DNA of 64,000 nt from Agelas oroides (Eukaryota > Porifera > Demospongiae > Agelasida > Agelasidae), in assembly GCA_949130485.1 (NCBI GenBank), contig OX422183.1, forward strand, positions 29,502,316 to 29,566,315, in the 5' to 3' direction. The notes under the pieces were generated by a model. That model had not been told where the DNA came from. It searched no databases and was given only the letters and a program-made list of their open reading frames with translations. This document shows, piece after piece, positions 31,880 through 42,300 of the stretch (the first letter of the stretch is position 1; every line of letters starts with the position of its first letter). A program made the translations under genes and the position numbers.

Positions 31880-34570
31880 TTTCTCATCAGCTTCCGTGCA
31901 AGGTACTGGGGGACAGATCATTCTACTATATATCGATGGTCACAGCTATACGCTTGCTTGTGTCCAGCTTCGTTCGGCTTCCTCACAGTGCACCATGGTT
32001 TCTGTGGGATTTCCAAAGAAACATTCGCTCGCTTGCTCAATCGCGATCGCAGTTAGTGACCACGTGATCTTCGCATCCGCATATATGTGCAATGATTACA
32101 CAATAGAAACAACCCATGCAATGCCCGGGCATGCCCGGTTCTGCAGGCGGCCTATATGTCGGCTCTTCTCATAGACATAGTCTCGCGGAGCCAGACTCGC
32201 TTTTCGTGTGAGAGTCTGGCTCCGCGAGACTACTCTTCTCAAGGTAGCTACGTACACAGAGGGTGAGCGTTCATTAATCTTATTTCAGACGATGTATAAC
32301 GTGGATTGAGTGCTACGCTACTTTGAATACTGAGTAAAGGTTTGTTTTGCTGATTCATATGATAGGGGTTGGGAATCGTGTTCCTCCTGAAAGTGAAGCA
32401 GTGATAAAGACTATATAAAGTATGGTTCCTCCTGGTACCGAATTTGTTATTGCTGCATGCTCACTTTCTTGAGTCCCTGAGTTTCTTAAGGTTGCTGAAA
32501 TATTGTCGTGGCTAGAACAGGCTATATATGGCACACCATCTTGACATTTGTAATGACTTCTCTAGTGGAAACAACAGAACAGTGGCATATAGTTCTCATT
32601 CACATCGGTTCAGTCCACTAGATAGAAATTCTTCGTTAGAAATTACTACAAGTCGATACCTGACAGCTCAAGGAAGATTTAACAGCAACCTCCATAGCTA
32701 GCGTCGATCTTTCAATAGATACAAGGGGTCCGGCACACATTCACATGTACTGATGCAAACCTTGGGGTGCAAAGGAGAGCCTGGGAAAGCGGTAGATGTC
32801 AACCATATGCAATTCCAATTTTAGACAGGTGAAAACCTATATTCTTTCATTATTAAGCATTTCACTGTACAGTATGAGGCATCTACAAACTATTTTGGCT
32901 GCAAACTGATGCGTCAGTGTGACAGGGAGGAGTTAGCCCATGTGACGTTTAGTGAGCACAATTGAAACCGTAGCTATGCGTGCAGGGAGGAGTGGTCACA
33001 ACGACATTGAGGGAGGGTATAAGTCGCAGATGCCGCCTTTGTAAGGCATTTACTGAGTCTCACTCTCAAGTGCAACCTTTGGAGTTAAAGTATTTTCTCC
33101 TTGTTTTCTGGTCTATAGCTCCACAGTCAATTTACTTGCATACAACTCTAGACTCATGGCTGTGTTTATTTGTAGGGCGTCTTTAAAAGTTGATTGGTGA
33201 ACATCTTGTGGTATAGTTTAGTCTTGCTGTAGCTAATCCAATTGTGTAGTACAATGTGTGTTATGTCTGCTTGGTAATCATTGCCATAGCAATAGATTGT
33301 TGACATACGCAAGCACCAAGAGATTAATTAATAAGCACTATGACAATGGTTACAGCACTGATTTGTGTACGTGTGTGCATGTGATGCTATGTATGTAGTC
33401 TAGCCTCTGTCTATTTGTGATCTGTGTTAAGAAAGGTCTATCACACAGCTACACGGCACCATTTTATCCATGTTTGTACTATGGGTGTATAGGTGTATGT
33501 AAGGATGCTTTCATTTTGCTCAGAAGCCAGAACAAGTTAAAGTTAATTGAAGGACTCATTTGTTCAATTAGTCTCAAAGGGTAAGTTGACTATGGACTGG
33601 ACTATGAAGTGGATTATGGACTCTATTTTGGAATTGATGAACTAGACAGGAACAATATTTATGTGCACAGTTGAGTGCTCTAGCTCTGCTGTTTAGAGAA
33701 GACTAGAATGTTTTATAGTCTTGTGCCAAGAGTTAGGTTTATACAGATTCCTATGCATTTTGTTTTTGCATACATGTACCATCTTCACAGATGTATAACT
33801 GCTAACAACACATCAGCTGTCACTATTCGCCACCATACAAACACATTGTTACCTGTTATACAATACACCTTGAATGCTGAGAGTATCCGCTCAGTGGCAA
33901 TGTGCTTGTACAGCTAATCCACCCCAGGCCTACAACCCCGTCTGCTACGCCCACACAAAGTTCAAAGTCTGGGACACGGCCTATATTTATATATTATTAG
34001 CAAGGCAGTGAAGACAGCACCACTACGTAGACTCCTCAGCTGTCAGGGATGCTTGTAAACATGTCTTCTTATAATACCTTGAAACAGCTGGGTTGTTTGA
34101 AGCCCAGTTCTCATCTTTACTCCGTTAATGTACAATACGGGAATAAAATTGTGTTGTATTGATCTGGCCCAAGAGGATTATCTTGCTCACAGTATGAATG
34201 TTGGGAAATACGTCATCTCTATATTTGGGTTGGCACACAACCCGCATTTTGCACACCAATTTCACCTCTTCTTTCTCGTGTACACTGTGTACTGTAAATG
34301 AGGATCCCTTTACAAACACTTTAACGGACCTCTCAGTTGCATGCTTGTGACACGTTACCCAAGGAATGCTAGTAAATAGGTCTTCTTGGAAACGTTAATC
34401 AGGGTGCATGTTTCCACTTTAAGCTTTCCACATTCAGAACACCTATATTCTTGGCATCTCTTTACAGTAACCATACAACCAAGCCAATTCTTATCTGTAC
34501 TGCTGTGAAAGATTAAAGCAATGCTGCATAAACTTCTCCCAGAAGTGCTGATTCACAGGTCTCTGAAAAA
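31880..34570. other. Gene-free stretch
   Basis: About 2.7 kb without a recognisable gene. Contents are one perfect hairpin MITE (32172-32232, separate entry) and AT-rich sequence with CpG-rich patches near 31970-32170 and 32980-33060. Confidence 0.5.
32172..32232. mobile_element. TAGTCTCGCGGAGCC hairpin MITE with 9-bp target duplication
   Basis: The arms 32178-32198 and 32212-32232 are perfect 21-bp complements (TAGTCTCGCGGAGCCAGACT... ). CTCTTCTCA flanks the element at 32163-32171 and 32233-32241. The sequence is unrelated to the CCTCGTTCCCAGG family but has the same duplication length. Confidence 0.88.
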
Positions 34571-34579
34571 GAAGAGTGG

Positions 34580-34815
34580 CTAATTAAGTTGAGAAGCTTT
34601 CTCATTAACTAATTAAAGTGGCCAGGCCGACCCTGGTCCACCCTTGGCTATGCTACTGGTGAGCTGAACAGCAGCCTCATGTATAGAGCCATGTTGTCTA
34701 ATTAAGTTGAGAAGCTTTCTCATTAACTAATTAAAGTGGCCAGGCCGACCCTGGTCCACCCTTGGCTATGCTACTGGTGAGCTGAACAGCAGCCTCATGT
34801 ATAGAGCCATGTTGT
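34580..34815. repeat. 118-bp tandem duplication, essentially perfect
   Basis: Units 34580-34697 and 34698-34815 both start CTAATTAAGTTGAGAAGC. They differ, if at all, only in the last few bases. The age is recent or the array is being homogenised. Confidence 0.95.
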
Positions 34816-35043
34816 CTAACTTCTAACAGAAATGCATTCTTGTTTCATTCACGTGGTGACCACCTTAATGGCTTATAATGCTTGCAACTAAGGTATCTGC
34901 TAGCTTAGCATTTATATATGGACTGGTGCATTCAGTAGTACGTCATGCAAATATTGCTAGTGGTCTTACAGAACCTCTCAAAATTATTGTGCTATTTGCC
35001 AGCCTCTTTCCGAAGCCTGTCCACTCTCCAGTTTTGAGCACTT

Positions 35044-35192
35044 GTACTGTTATGCCAGCTACCAGTTATTCTAAACATAGACAGTGTATAATATGTCCCA
35101 AAATAAACAAAGACATGTTTATGAAGAAACTCTTCATACATCATATGCACACTACAAACTGCATCATTTCTGGTACATAATCAAATTGGTTC
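35044..35192. repeat. 3' end of the receptor gene, duplicated at 38066-38214
   Basis: 149 bp covering the last codons (Pro-Ile-stop) and the 3' flank of the receptor gene. Only three or four differences separate it from 38066-38214, in the same orientation. Confidence 0.92.
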
Positions 35193-37457
35193 CAGTCCAA
35201 ACAGTCCAAGTTTCCGCCATGTTGGTTCAGAGAGCTTTCTTCTGGGACATCTTTCTTCAATGAGATGGATGATTGGCAGTAAAAATATGAAAAAGAGACT
35301 TAAAAGTGCAGTTAATGTCAGTAATAGACATGAAACAGAGTACGTAATGTTCAAATCAAGGTGTTGAATGTAAAGGACCAACCACACGGGCCCACCAAGT
35401 CCCCACAGCAAGGTAAGGGTGTAAAGCAGCGCATTAACACTCTTAGTGTTTTGAAATTCCTTCATCTCAATGTGGCGGTTGCGGATAGAAAAGTATAATA
35501 CAAGAGTAGTCAAAAGAAACTTGTAGCCGATGATGATTCCTATGAAATAGCCATCATTGCTTTCACATTGCAATTCAACAATGACAACTTGCTTACTCCC
35601 TTCCTTGTGCAGACTTTCAGTCTTCGATTGTACCAAATGGGCCGCTGAGGCCCACACTATACAAAGCAGGATCTCGAAGATCAGAAGAATGAAAACAACT
35701 AGAATCGAAAGTTTATCTGTAAGAAACTGTTTTTTAAAAGCATTGAAAAATATGTAATTGAGTCGCCATAGCTTGACTAGGATGGTTGCCAAGATCAATG
35801 TATAGCCAATGTTTAGACACCAGGCAAATGCATTGCAAAATACGGAGCCAACTGTCTCACTGGAAGTCAAATTTGGCAAATATGCAACTTGTATTGTATA
35901 GATCACAATGGCAGCTGTTACTGCATAGCAGCCAAAGAAGATCATGTGGTTTAACCGTGGGCTACTTGCCTTGATACTCTTGCGGTTACAATAAGCAATG
36001 TTGATTATATGAATGACAACCGTGAGAAGAAATACAACAGTTGACACAAACACTCCTACTGCAGCAAGGACAGGATCTAAAAGCACTGTGGTTGACTCAA
36101 AGCTATCTTTCACAAAATCTCCTGTAGTGTTAGTGATATTTATAAGACGTGTTCCATTCCATTCCCTTATGAGATTGGTATCATTATACTTGGCCTGATG
36201 GACATCCACAATACTGCTAACCCGTCCTGTTCGGTTGTTGAATTTAACAGTCACTGTAGCACCTTGGAAATTCAGACTGTAAAACTGTTCACGGATGGTT
36301 TCAGATGGTGGGCATGTGCTTCCATTCAGTAATGGGGTGGACATGTTTACACTCAGCGCCATAGCCCAGACAGCATCATAGAATGCATACGCAAACACAG
36401 TTGGATCAAGGGTCATATTCATTTCCTCAGCACGTTGCTTAAGCCGCTTGTCATATTCTTCATGAATCTGATCTACGGTAAGTTGGGAAATTGTCACTGT
36501 TTCAGGTGCAATTGATGTTAAGCCAAAGTGTAGTAGTATGGAACCATTCATGGCTTCCATCATCATTTCTCTACTACAAGTGTACGTTTTTGAGAGTTGG
36601 GTCACAGTTACCTCACTGCCAATAAAGTGGGCCAATTTTCTGTCTTGAAAAACAAACTGGTATGCTGGATATATCATTTTTTTATGTGCAGCCAAACAGA
36701 CCAAGTTACGTGCAGGAATGGTACTGGACATTACAACAATCACTCGTGTCCCTTTGTTAGAAATCTCTTGTAAAGGCAAAAAAGTTTGAGTGATTCCACC
36801 AGCGAAAGTAATGTTAGCTTGTGTTTTAATATAATACTCCTCCAGGAATGCCTTGTATGTCTCAATGTAGTAAGGCCTGAGTAGGTCGTACAGCACAGCA
36901 ACACTGTTCCAATTGTTCTGCTTCATAAGTTCAAGGATTGCATCAACATGCGAAGTTGAGGAACTTATTATTCCAAATGTGTTTGGGTACTCTATACGGT
37001 TGTCCAATAGTGGGATGCTGCCAGTCGTGACATGTACCATACCCAAACGCATCCGCCTATTTAAAGCAGCAACTGACAGAGCAGCTTCGGAACATGCTGG
37101 CCCAACAATGCCTACCACTAGCTTGCCACTGTGCATTATATGCTCTACCTGACTCACATATGTCGTCGTAACCACATTACAGCCCGAGTCGCCGACAAGC
37201 AACTCCAGAGTGTAATCTTGTAGAACGTCACTTCTGTTGTTGATCTGGTCTACTGCCAACTGAGCTGCTGGTAAGAGGGAGTGAGCGGCGTCATAGTTCG
37301 GCCTAGCCCATGCTGGCTTCTCTTCGTCGGGGAACGGAACCATCGTTAGAATATACAAGGTTTGTCGTTTCTGACTGTATTCGCGTCTGCTGTCCCTCTG
37401 TCCTACACTTAATGTACACAGTAGCAGGAGAAGAAATAGTCTCACAACTTTAGTCAT
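35181..37457 (-). CDS. Class C G-protein-coupled receptor, GABA-B-receptor-like, intronless
   Basis: A single frame of 758 residues. A signal peptide (1-19, ending LSVG) leads to a Venus-flytrap ligand-binding domain (about 33-440) rich in N-glycosylation sites. Ser123 (GPACSEAA) and Ser147 (TTGSIPLL) align with the two ligand-contact serines of GABA-B1. Seven membrane helices follow at about 463-487, 504-524, 542-563, 583-604, 636-658, 675-697 and 707-730. The first intracellular loop has SIKASSPRLNH, the GABA-B family signature. Cys541 and Cys631 would form the conserved disulfide between helix 3 and loop 2. The tail is only about 28 residues, with no coiled coil, so heterodimerisation by the vertebrate coiled-coil mechanism is not expected. 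No cysteine-rich linker is present, which sets it apart from glutamate receptors. It acts at the plasma membrane. The ligand is unknown; sponges and other early animals have many such receptors. Confidence 0.95.
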   Translation of the reverse strand: MTKVVRLFLLLLLCTLSVGQRDSRREYSQKRQTLYILTMVPFPDEEKPAWARPNYDAAHSLLPAAQLAVDQINNRSDVLQDYTLELLVGDSGCNVVTTTYVSQVEHIMHSGKLVVGIVGPACSEAALSVAALNRRMRLGMVHVTTGSIPLLDNRIEYPNTFGIISSSTSHVDAILELMKQNNWNSVAVLYDLLRPYYIETYKAFLEEYYIKTQANITFAGGITQTFLPLQEISNKGTRVIVVMSSTIPARNLVCLAAHKKMIYPAYQFVFQDRKLAHFIGSEVTVTQLSKTYTCSREMMMEAMNGSILLHFGLTSIAPETVTISQLTVDQIHEEYDKRLKQRAEEMNMTLDPTVFAYAFYDAVWAMALSVNMSTPLLNGSTCPPSETIREQFYSLNFQGATVTVKFNNRTGRVSSIVDVHQAKYNDTNLIREWNGTRLINITNTTGDFVKDSFESTTVLLDPVLAAVGVFVSTVVFLLTVVIHIINIAYCNRKSIKASSPRLNHMIFFGCYAVTAAIVIYTIQVAYLPNLTSSETVGSVFCNAFAWCLNIGYTLILATILVKLWRLNYIFFNAFKKQFLTDKLSILVVFILLIFEILLCIVWASAAHLVQSKTESLHKEGSKQVVIVELQCESNDGYFIGIIIGYKFLLTTLVLYFSIRNRHIEMKEFQNTKSVNALLYTLTLLWGLGGPVWLVLYIQHLDLNITYSVSCLLLTLTALLSLFFIFLLPIIHLIEERCPRRKLSEPTWRKLGLFGLEPI

Positions 37458-37459
37458 TA

Positions 37460-38065
37460 CGATTGTTCGGCAGTAGCTCGCTTAAAAACAGACTGTACGT
37501 CCAGTTAAATTTTTGCGATATAGGCTAAACTTCCTGTAATCTCTGCGCAAGCTGTTTTAATTCATAGCAGTTGACGTTTCCACGACTTTATACTGCAAAA
37601 ACAAAGTTGTTACGTTAGCATAGTATTTGATTACTACAATTACGTAACTATCCTTACTATGAAAATTCTATGAATGCACAGCTGGAAGAGGAACTGATAC
37701 TTGAGTAAATTTTACTATATAGTCTCCCACAAAATGTTTTACACATTCTTTCAATTTAGGAAAGACAGTCACGCAATTGTAGTAACCAACAATTTTGTTT
37801 TTAAAGTAAAAATATATTATATATATATTTATAGCAATTACGTCACCACAGAAAAATGTCTTAGTGTACTGAAGAGCTGCGAAATTGTTGTGAAGTCGCT
37901 GGGGAACTACCATTTAGATCGAAGAGGGTCTGTTTGTTAGGGAAGTGATTGTCCTGGTTGACAGAGGAGCTGACTCTGGAATAAAATGATCCCTCACCCC
38001 GGGAGAGTTGAATTAATGGACATCAGTACACAGCACCGGGAATCCATGCAGATTATGATTAGTTT
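37460..38065. other. Gene-free stretch upstream of the receptor gene
   Basis: AT-rich sequence including (TA)n-like ATATATTATATATATATTT near 37810. It should hold the receptor promoter, but I see no clear TATA box at a convincing distance. Confidence 0.4.
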
Positions 38066-38214
38066 GTACTGTTATGCCGGCTACCAGTTATTCTAAACAT
38101 AGACAGTGTATAATACGTCCCAAAATAAACAAAGACATGTTTATGAAGAAACTCTTCATACATCATATGCAAACTACAAACTGCATCATTTCTGGTACAT
38201 AATCAAATTGGTTC
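38066..38214 (-). pseudogene. Detached copy of the receptor gene 3' end
   Basis: Matches 35044-35192 almost perfectly, from TGTACTGTTATGCC to TCAAATTGGTTC. It contains only the final codons and 3' flank; no other part of the receptor follows. It lies about 600 bp upstream of the intact gene's start, on the same strand, as expected for the stub of a second, deleted tandem copy. Confidence 0.85.
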
Positions 38215-38269
38215 AAATTCACCCTGGTCAACAAAGGCCATTCACAACACTCTGAGGCTGCTGTCCGTT

Positions 38270-39005
38270 GCTTAGGAAGCCATTTTCTAATTTATTAGCC
38301 TCGTTCCCAGGCCTTCGATCGCAGCTAACGCGTTAGCTGTGATCGAAGGCCTGGGAACGAGGTTACTAATTTATTACGCATGCGCACACGAAGTCTCATT
38401 GGTCTGGAAGCGAGACTAGTACACAAGCGAAATCGCCAGCGCGGCAGCGCATGGCTGGCACGGTCTTTTCCTCCCGCGGCATTGTGCAAGGCTTATGAAC
38501 ACCACGTAAGTAAGGCACTGCATTCAGCTACCTACTTTTAGCTACACTAACCTACTCACAGCTTTAGGGAACTGTAAAGCTAGGATGGTCAGTTGTCAGT
38601 ATGATAGTTTTCTGTGCTGCAGCTGGTCAGTCGTCATGTGATTGACAACTGAATCATGAAATTGGTTTCACAAAGTTTGGTACGGAGAGTGGTTGGCCCT
38701 TCATCAGGTTCTAGCTGGCCGTATTTTACACATAATCATTACATGCCTGGAACCACTACTAAACTGTCAACGCCGTTTCAAGTTCTGCTGTTGTGGTTTA
38801 ATAATACACTTGAGATATCCTTCTTAGGCTTAGGTCTAACTGTAACTGAGATTAACATCGACTTAAAAAGCATTAAAAATGTAAAAAGATGTAGGGATGG
38901 CATGCTAAAAAAGGTAGGGATAATGCATGAAAGCAAAGGTCAACATATTGGCAAAGCGCCATCCCTACATCTTTTTCACACTACAGCTGACGCAATGCTG
39001 CTAGA
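38270..39005. repeat. Dispersed repeat, copy 1 (inverted partner at 58140-59115)
   Basis: About 0.65 kb matches the reverse complement of 58140-59115. Landmarks are CCATTTTCTAATTT, TGACAACTGAATCATGAAAT, AGAGTGGTTGGCCCTTCATC, GCCTGGAACCACTACTAAAC and AAAAAGATGTAGGGATGG. A hairpin MITE sits inside this copy, and a PIF/Harbinger-like MITE sits inside the other. The 137-residue frame at 38656-39069 is not kept open in the partner, so I do not call it a gene. Confidence 0.85.
38296..38365. mobile_element. CCTCGTTCCCAGG hairpin MITE, near-perfect palindrome, 9-bp target duplication
   Basis: TAGCCTCGTTCCCAGGCCTT...AAGGCCTGGGAACGAGGTTA pairs over almost its whole 70 bp (one mismatch in the ATCGCAG/CTGTGAT part). 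CTAATTTAT flanks it at 38287-38295 and 38366-38374. The inverted partner repeat has the empty site (TTCTAATTTCG) at about 59095. Confidence 0.92.
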
Positions 39006-39379
39006 TCATGTTAGCCTCGTTGCTGAGCCGGCATGCGGGAGAAGGAAAGTGGCCTGGGGACGAGGCTAAAACCATGCCATGTACTTTAACGACACTATCA
39101 TAAGTCTGCAGTCTACTCCAACTCACTGCTTAAGTTGTTGAAGAGGTTCCGTATAACATAATGCTACCAAGAGGGTCATACTAGCCTGTGAGAACGAGCC
39201 TACAGCCATGAACTGCCAGTAAAGGTTGTGAACTTGTGGTATGTTTTAGGAAGACCCCCATTAACTGCAGTCTGAAAAAGATGTAGGGATGGGGCTTTGC
39301 CAATATGTTGACCTTTGCTTTCATGCATTATCCCTACCTTGTTTGCATACTTTTTGGCATGCCATCCCTACATCTTTTT
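38883..39379. repeat. Two inverted copies of a ~100-bp unit ending AAAAAGATGTAGGGATGG
   Basis: Unit 38883-38976 and unit 39275-39379 (opposite orientation) both start and end with AAAAAGATGTAGGGATGG or its complement. Their cores share CAACATATTGGCAAAG and CATGAAAGCAAAGGTC. A third copy at 58182-58568 is split by a 279-bp insertion. Confidence 0.88.
39012..39068. mobile_element. CCTCGTTCCCAGG hairpin MITE, diverged copy
   Basis: TAGCCTCGTTGCTGAGCCGG opens and GGCCTGGGGACGAGGCTA closes a 57-bp element. Flanks AGATCATGT and AAACCATGC agree at six of nine positions, possibly a decayed duplication. Confidence 0.75.
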
Positions 39380-39389
39380 ACGTTTTTTA

Positions 39390-42300
39390 ATGTTTTTGAA
39401 GTCTTTAGAGTTATGGTTGGGCATGTAAACACAATTTCCAGTGTGCCATATATTCCTGCTAATCTAAGTCGTGTTCTTAAGGCATATCTCTTAGCCTATA
39501 ACTGGCCCAACTAACAGAAGAAGGAAGGGTCTGGTATGACAACTTCACTCCTACGCCACCATCTCAAACTTTGTTGCTTGCTGTCAGCATTATTTTGTAA
39601 TGTGATCTGTAATCACTGTTGATGTCACATGTGCTGGTTATTTTATTAGCTTGAGGGAACTGTCTCAGGTGTACAGTGTCTTACTTGATGAAGAAAAGCT
39701 CAAGACCTTCTTTACACCAGTCCAAATTGTTTTGTAGGAGATAGTACCTATAATAGTGATACACTATTTTGTGCCACGTTTAAAAGGAAACAATTCTAAG
39801 CAACAATGTAATTACTTGCAGTCCTGGGTTAATAAATCAAATGGAAACTTAGGTCTCAGGTTGGAGGTGCATTCCCAATAGTTGCATGCACATGGGCATC
39901 TTGTAACTAAACAACTAAACAGTGAAAAATTCTGATTCTGTTACATTTCACCTTGCCTACTGGCAGGGTGAAATGTAACAGAATCAGAAAGCTCCCCTCT
40001 CTCTAGTCTCTACCCATTCCCAAACCAATGGCCCAGATGCTAAAAGAGCACTGTAAAAAAATTTGAGTTACTTCTACAAATATTTGTCATCTCAATTGCA
40101 TGCCAGTAGTGTATGTGACACATAAAGTTCAAGGGATGCTAACAATTTCAATGAAAGTGTAGTTAAGAAGCTTCTCCTTTTTGTTAACTTAGAATCACTT
40201 ATGGAAGGCCTATTGGTGAGATTTGGTGTTTCTTTGATCCTACACATCTAGGAGCTTCTTGGTTGCAAGGTTATGGTAGAAATGCCAGGAATGTAGCCAT
40301 TTAGGTCTTCTGAAAAAAGAGACTGATTAAAGTAAATAGACTTTCAAAATACCTATTTGGCAGCATTCCTTGGACATAGCTACAGATACAACTGAGACAA
40401 CCAAAAATATGTGCTTCCACTTCACCCTTGTTACTGTGGTAACAGGTGGGTATTATTTTCCATATATGGACAGCAATTTGTAGTCTGTTTCATATACCAC
40501 AGGAAGTTGTAAAATTATGTTGTTTGCAAACTACCTTGTGTGTTTACCAATAACAGCAAGGTTGGAGAATAATGCATGTTAGTTTGCAAACTACCTTGGA
40601 ATCGGGTGGTTATTAACATAATCAAGCCTACTATGCATTATCTATTACATAACCCACATGTTGTTACAAGGTATATAGCCTTGACTTCAAATACTTATCC
40701 ACACACTCACTGCTTTCTGGTCTTTGGTAAAAGCGTTATCTTCTGATATGATATAATTGCTGTTAAACATGTCATGGACCCCAGATGTTGTGAGCTTGGT
40801 GGTGCTACACCTTGCTGACATGTTTGCCCTTCTCCATGAGCTTACAAAGTACATCTGCACGATATCACTCTCAAGATCCTCAATGTGGAAGATATCAGTG
40901 CAGAGCCCCAATTATTCTACCTCCTCTCTGACAACCTACCCCCAGTACAGATAATTAGCTGTCTAAAGATTTCGAATGTAACAACTTCCCTTGTCAAAAT
41001 AGAAACTAAATCCCATGATCCTGGATGAAGCACTGGCACACATATTCTGTTATCCATGATGCATATCTTACGTGCGAACTGAGTCTGTGTGTGGGACATT
41101 GCCCTAAAGTATGGCGGTGCAGGAGTCATGGAGTTATCACAAGTTTCTCACCCTTCAGTAATCACCAGTCATTCTACACAAGGGTCAGTAACTCCCCAGT
41201 CATTCCACCTTAGCTGTCAGTCATTCCCCATTCATTCTACCATAGTTGTCAGTGACTCCCCAAACAGATATTCTACCATAGTGCTGAATTACTATCCCCT
41301 GGATGGAATGAGTCGATGATCCCTAGCTATGGGTGAGAGACTCATTACACAACTATTGTTCCATCCCAATTGCCATAATCATCTAAACCTTTTAAATATT
41401 TTTGTGATACAACAGTCACAATACATGGCAAGACAAGAAGATTAGCACAGTTTATTCCCACTGCATAATATTGAAGGCAGAGACAAACAACAAAAAACAA
41501 CGAAACAGAACCAAAAAATGAAAAAGCTCAGTCCAGTAGTGACATTCTGACTTGTAGGGTGCATTGAAGGAATCCAGGATTGTTTCAGTCTGTCTGGATG
41601 CTTGCTCCGGCAGGATAACAGATACAACCTATCTCAGTCCAAAGGCACTGACTGAGGAAGAGAGTTTACATAGGAACATGAGATCACTAAACCATTGGTA
41701 TAACCATGGAGTTGATATCCTACTTGTGGAGGAGCTAAAGCGATAGCGACACTATGAGAGGTCCATTGTGGTACAGTAGAGACTGGTCGGATAAACAACC
41801 TGGTCCAGTTCACCTTGCAACCACAATACATTGACAACCCACAGAACATCTCTGTGGGAGTCATTACAAATGCTCTTCAGATCACCTTACAACCATAATC
41901 TCCATAGAAGCACTAACATCTGTGAATGAATAACTGCTTGCATTTTTGAACTGCCTCATTGGTTGCTATGTGCAATTATAGTCTCTTGTGCCTACGTAAA
42001 CAATAAAAAGTTATAGTTAGCTAAAACAATTAACACTACTCATAAAACCATGCACTTATTTAGCGTGTCTGCAACCACACTGTGAATAAAACAACCATAT
42101 TATTATATAATGCACTCACACAGCACCAATATCACAGTTGAAGTGCTTGCATCATATAGCCAGACTATGCTGTTGCAATTGTAGTGGCTTTTTTTTTTTT
42201 TGTGAAACATCATCTGTTAACATAGCATACAGAGTGCAGGTTCCTACTGATAGCAAGAAGGCTATTAGAGCTGAATTCTGTGTATTTAGAGAGCAAACTG

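Noticed and set aside
35557-37152. Several 60-80-residue plus-strand frames opposite the receptor
   Set aside because: Shadows of the long minus-strand gene.
38656-39069. 137-residue frame starting MKLVSQSLVRRV
   Set aside because: It spans a dispersed repeat and runs into two hairpin elements; the second copy of the repeat has stops in the same frame.
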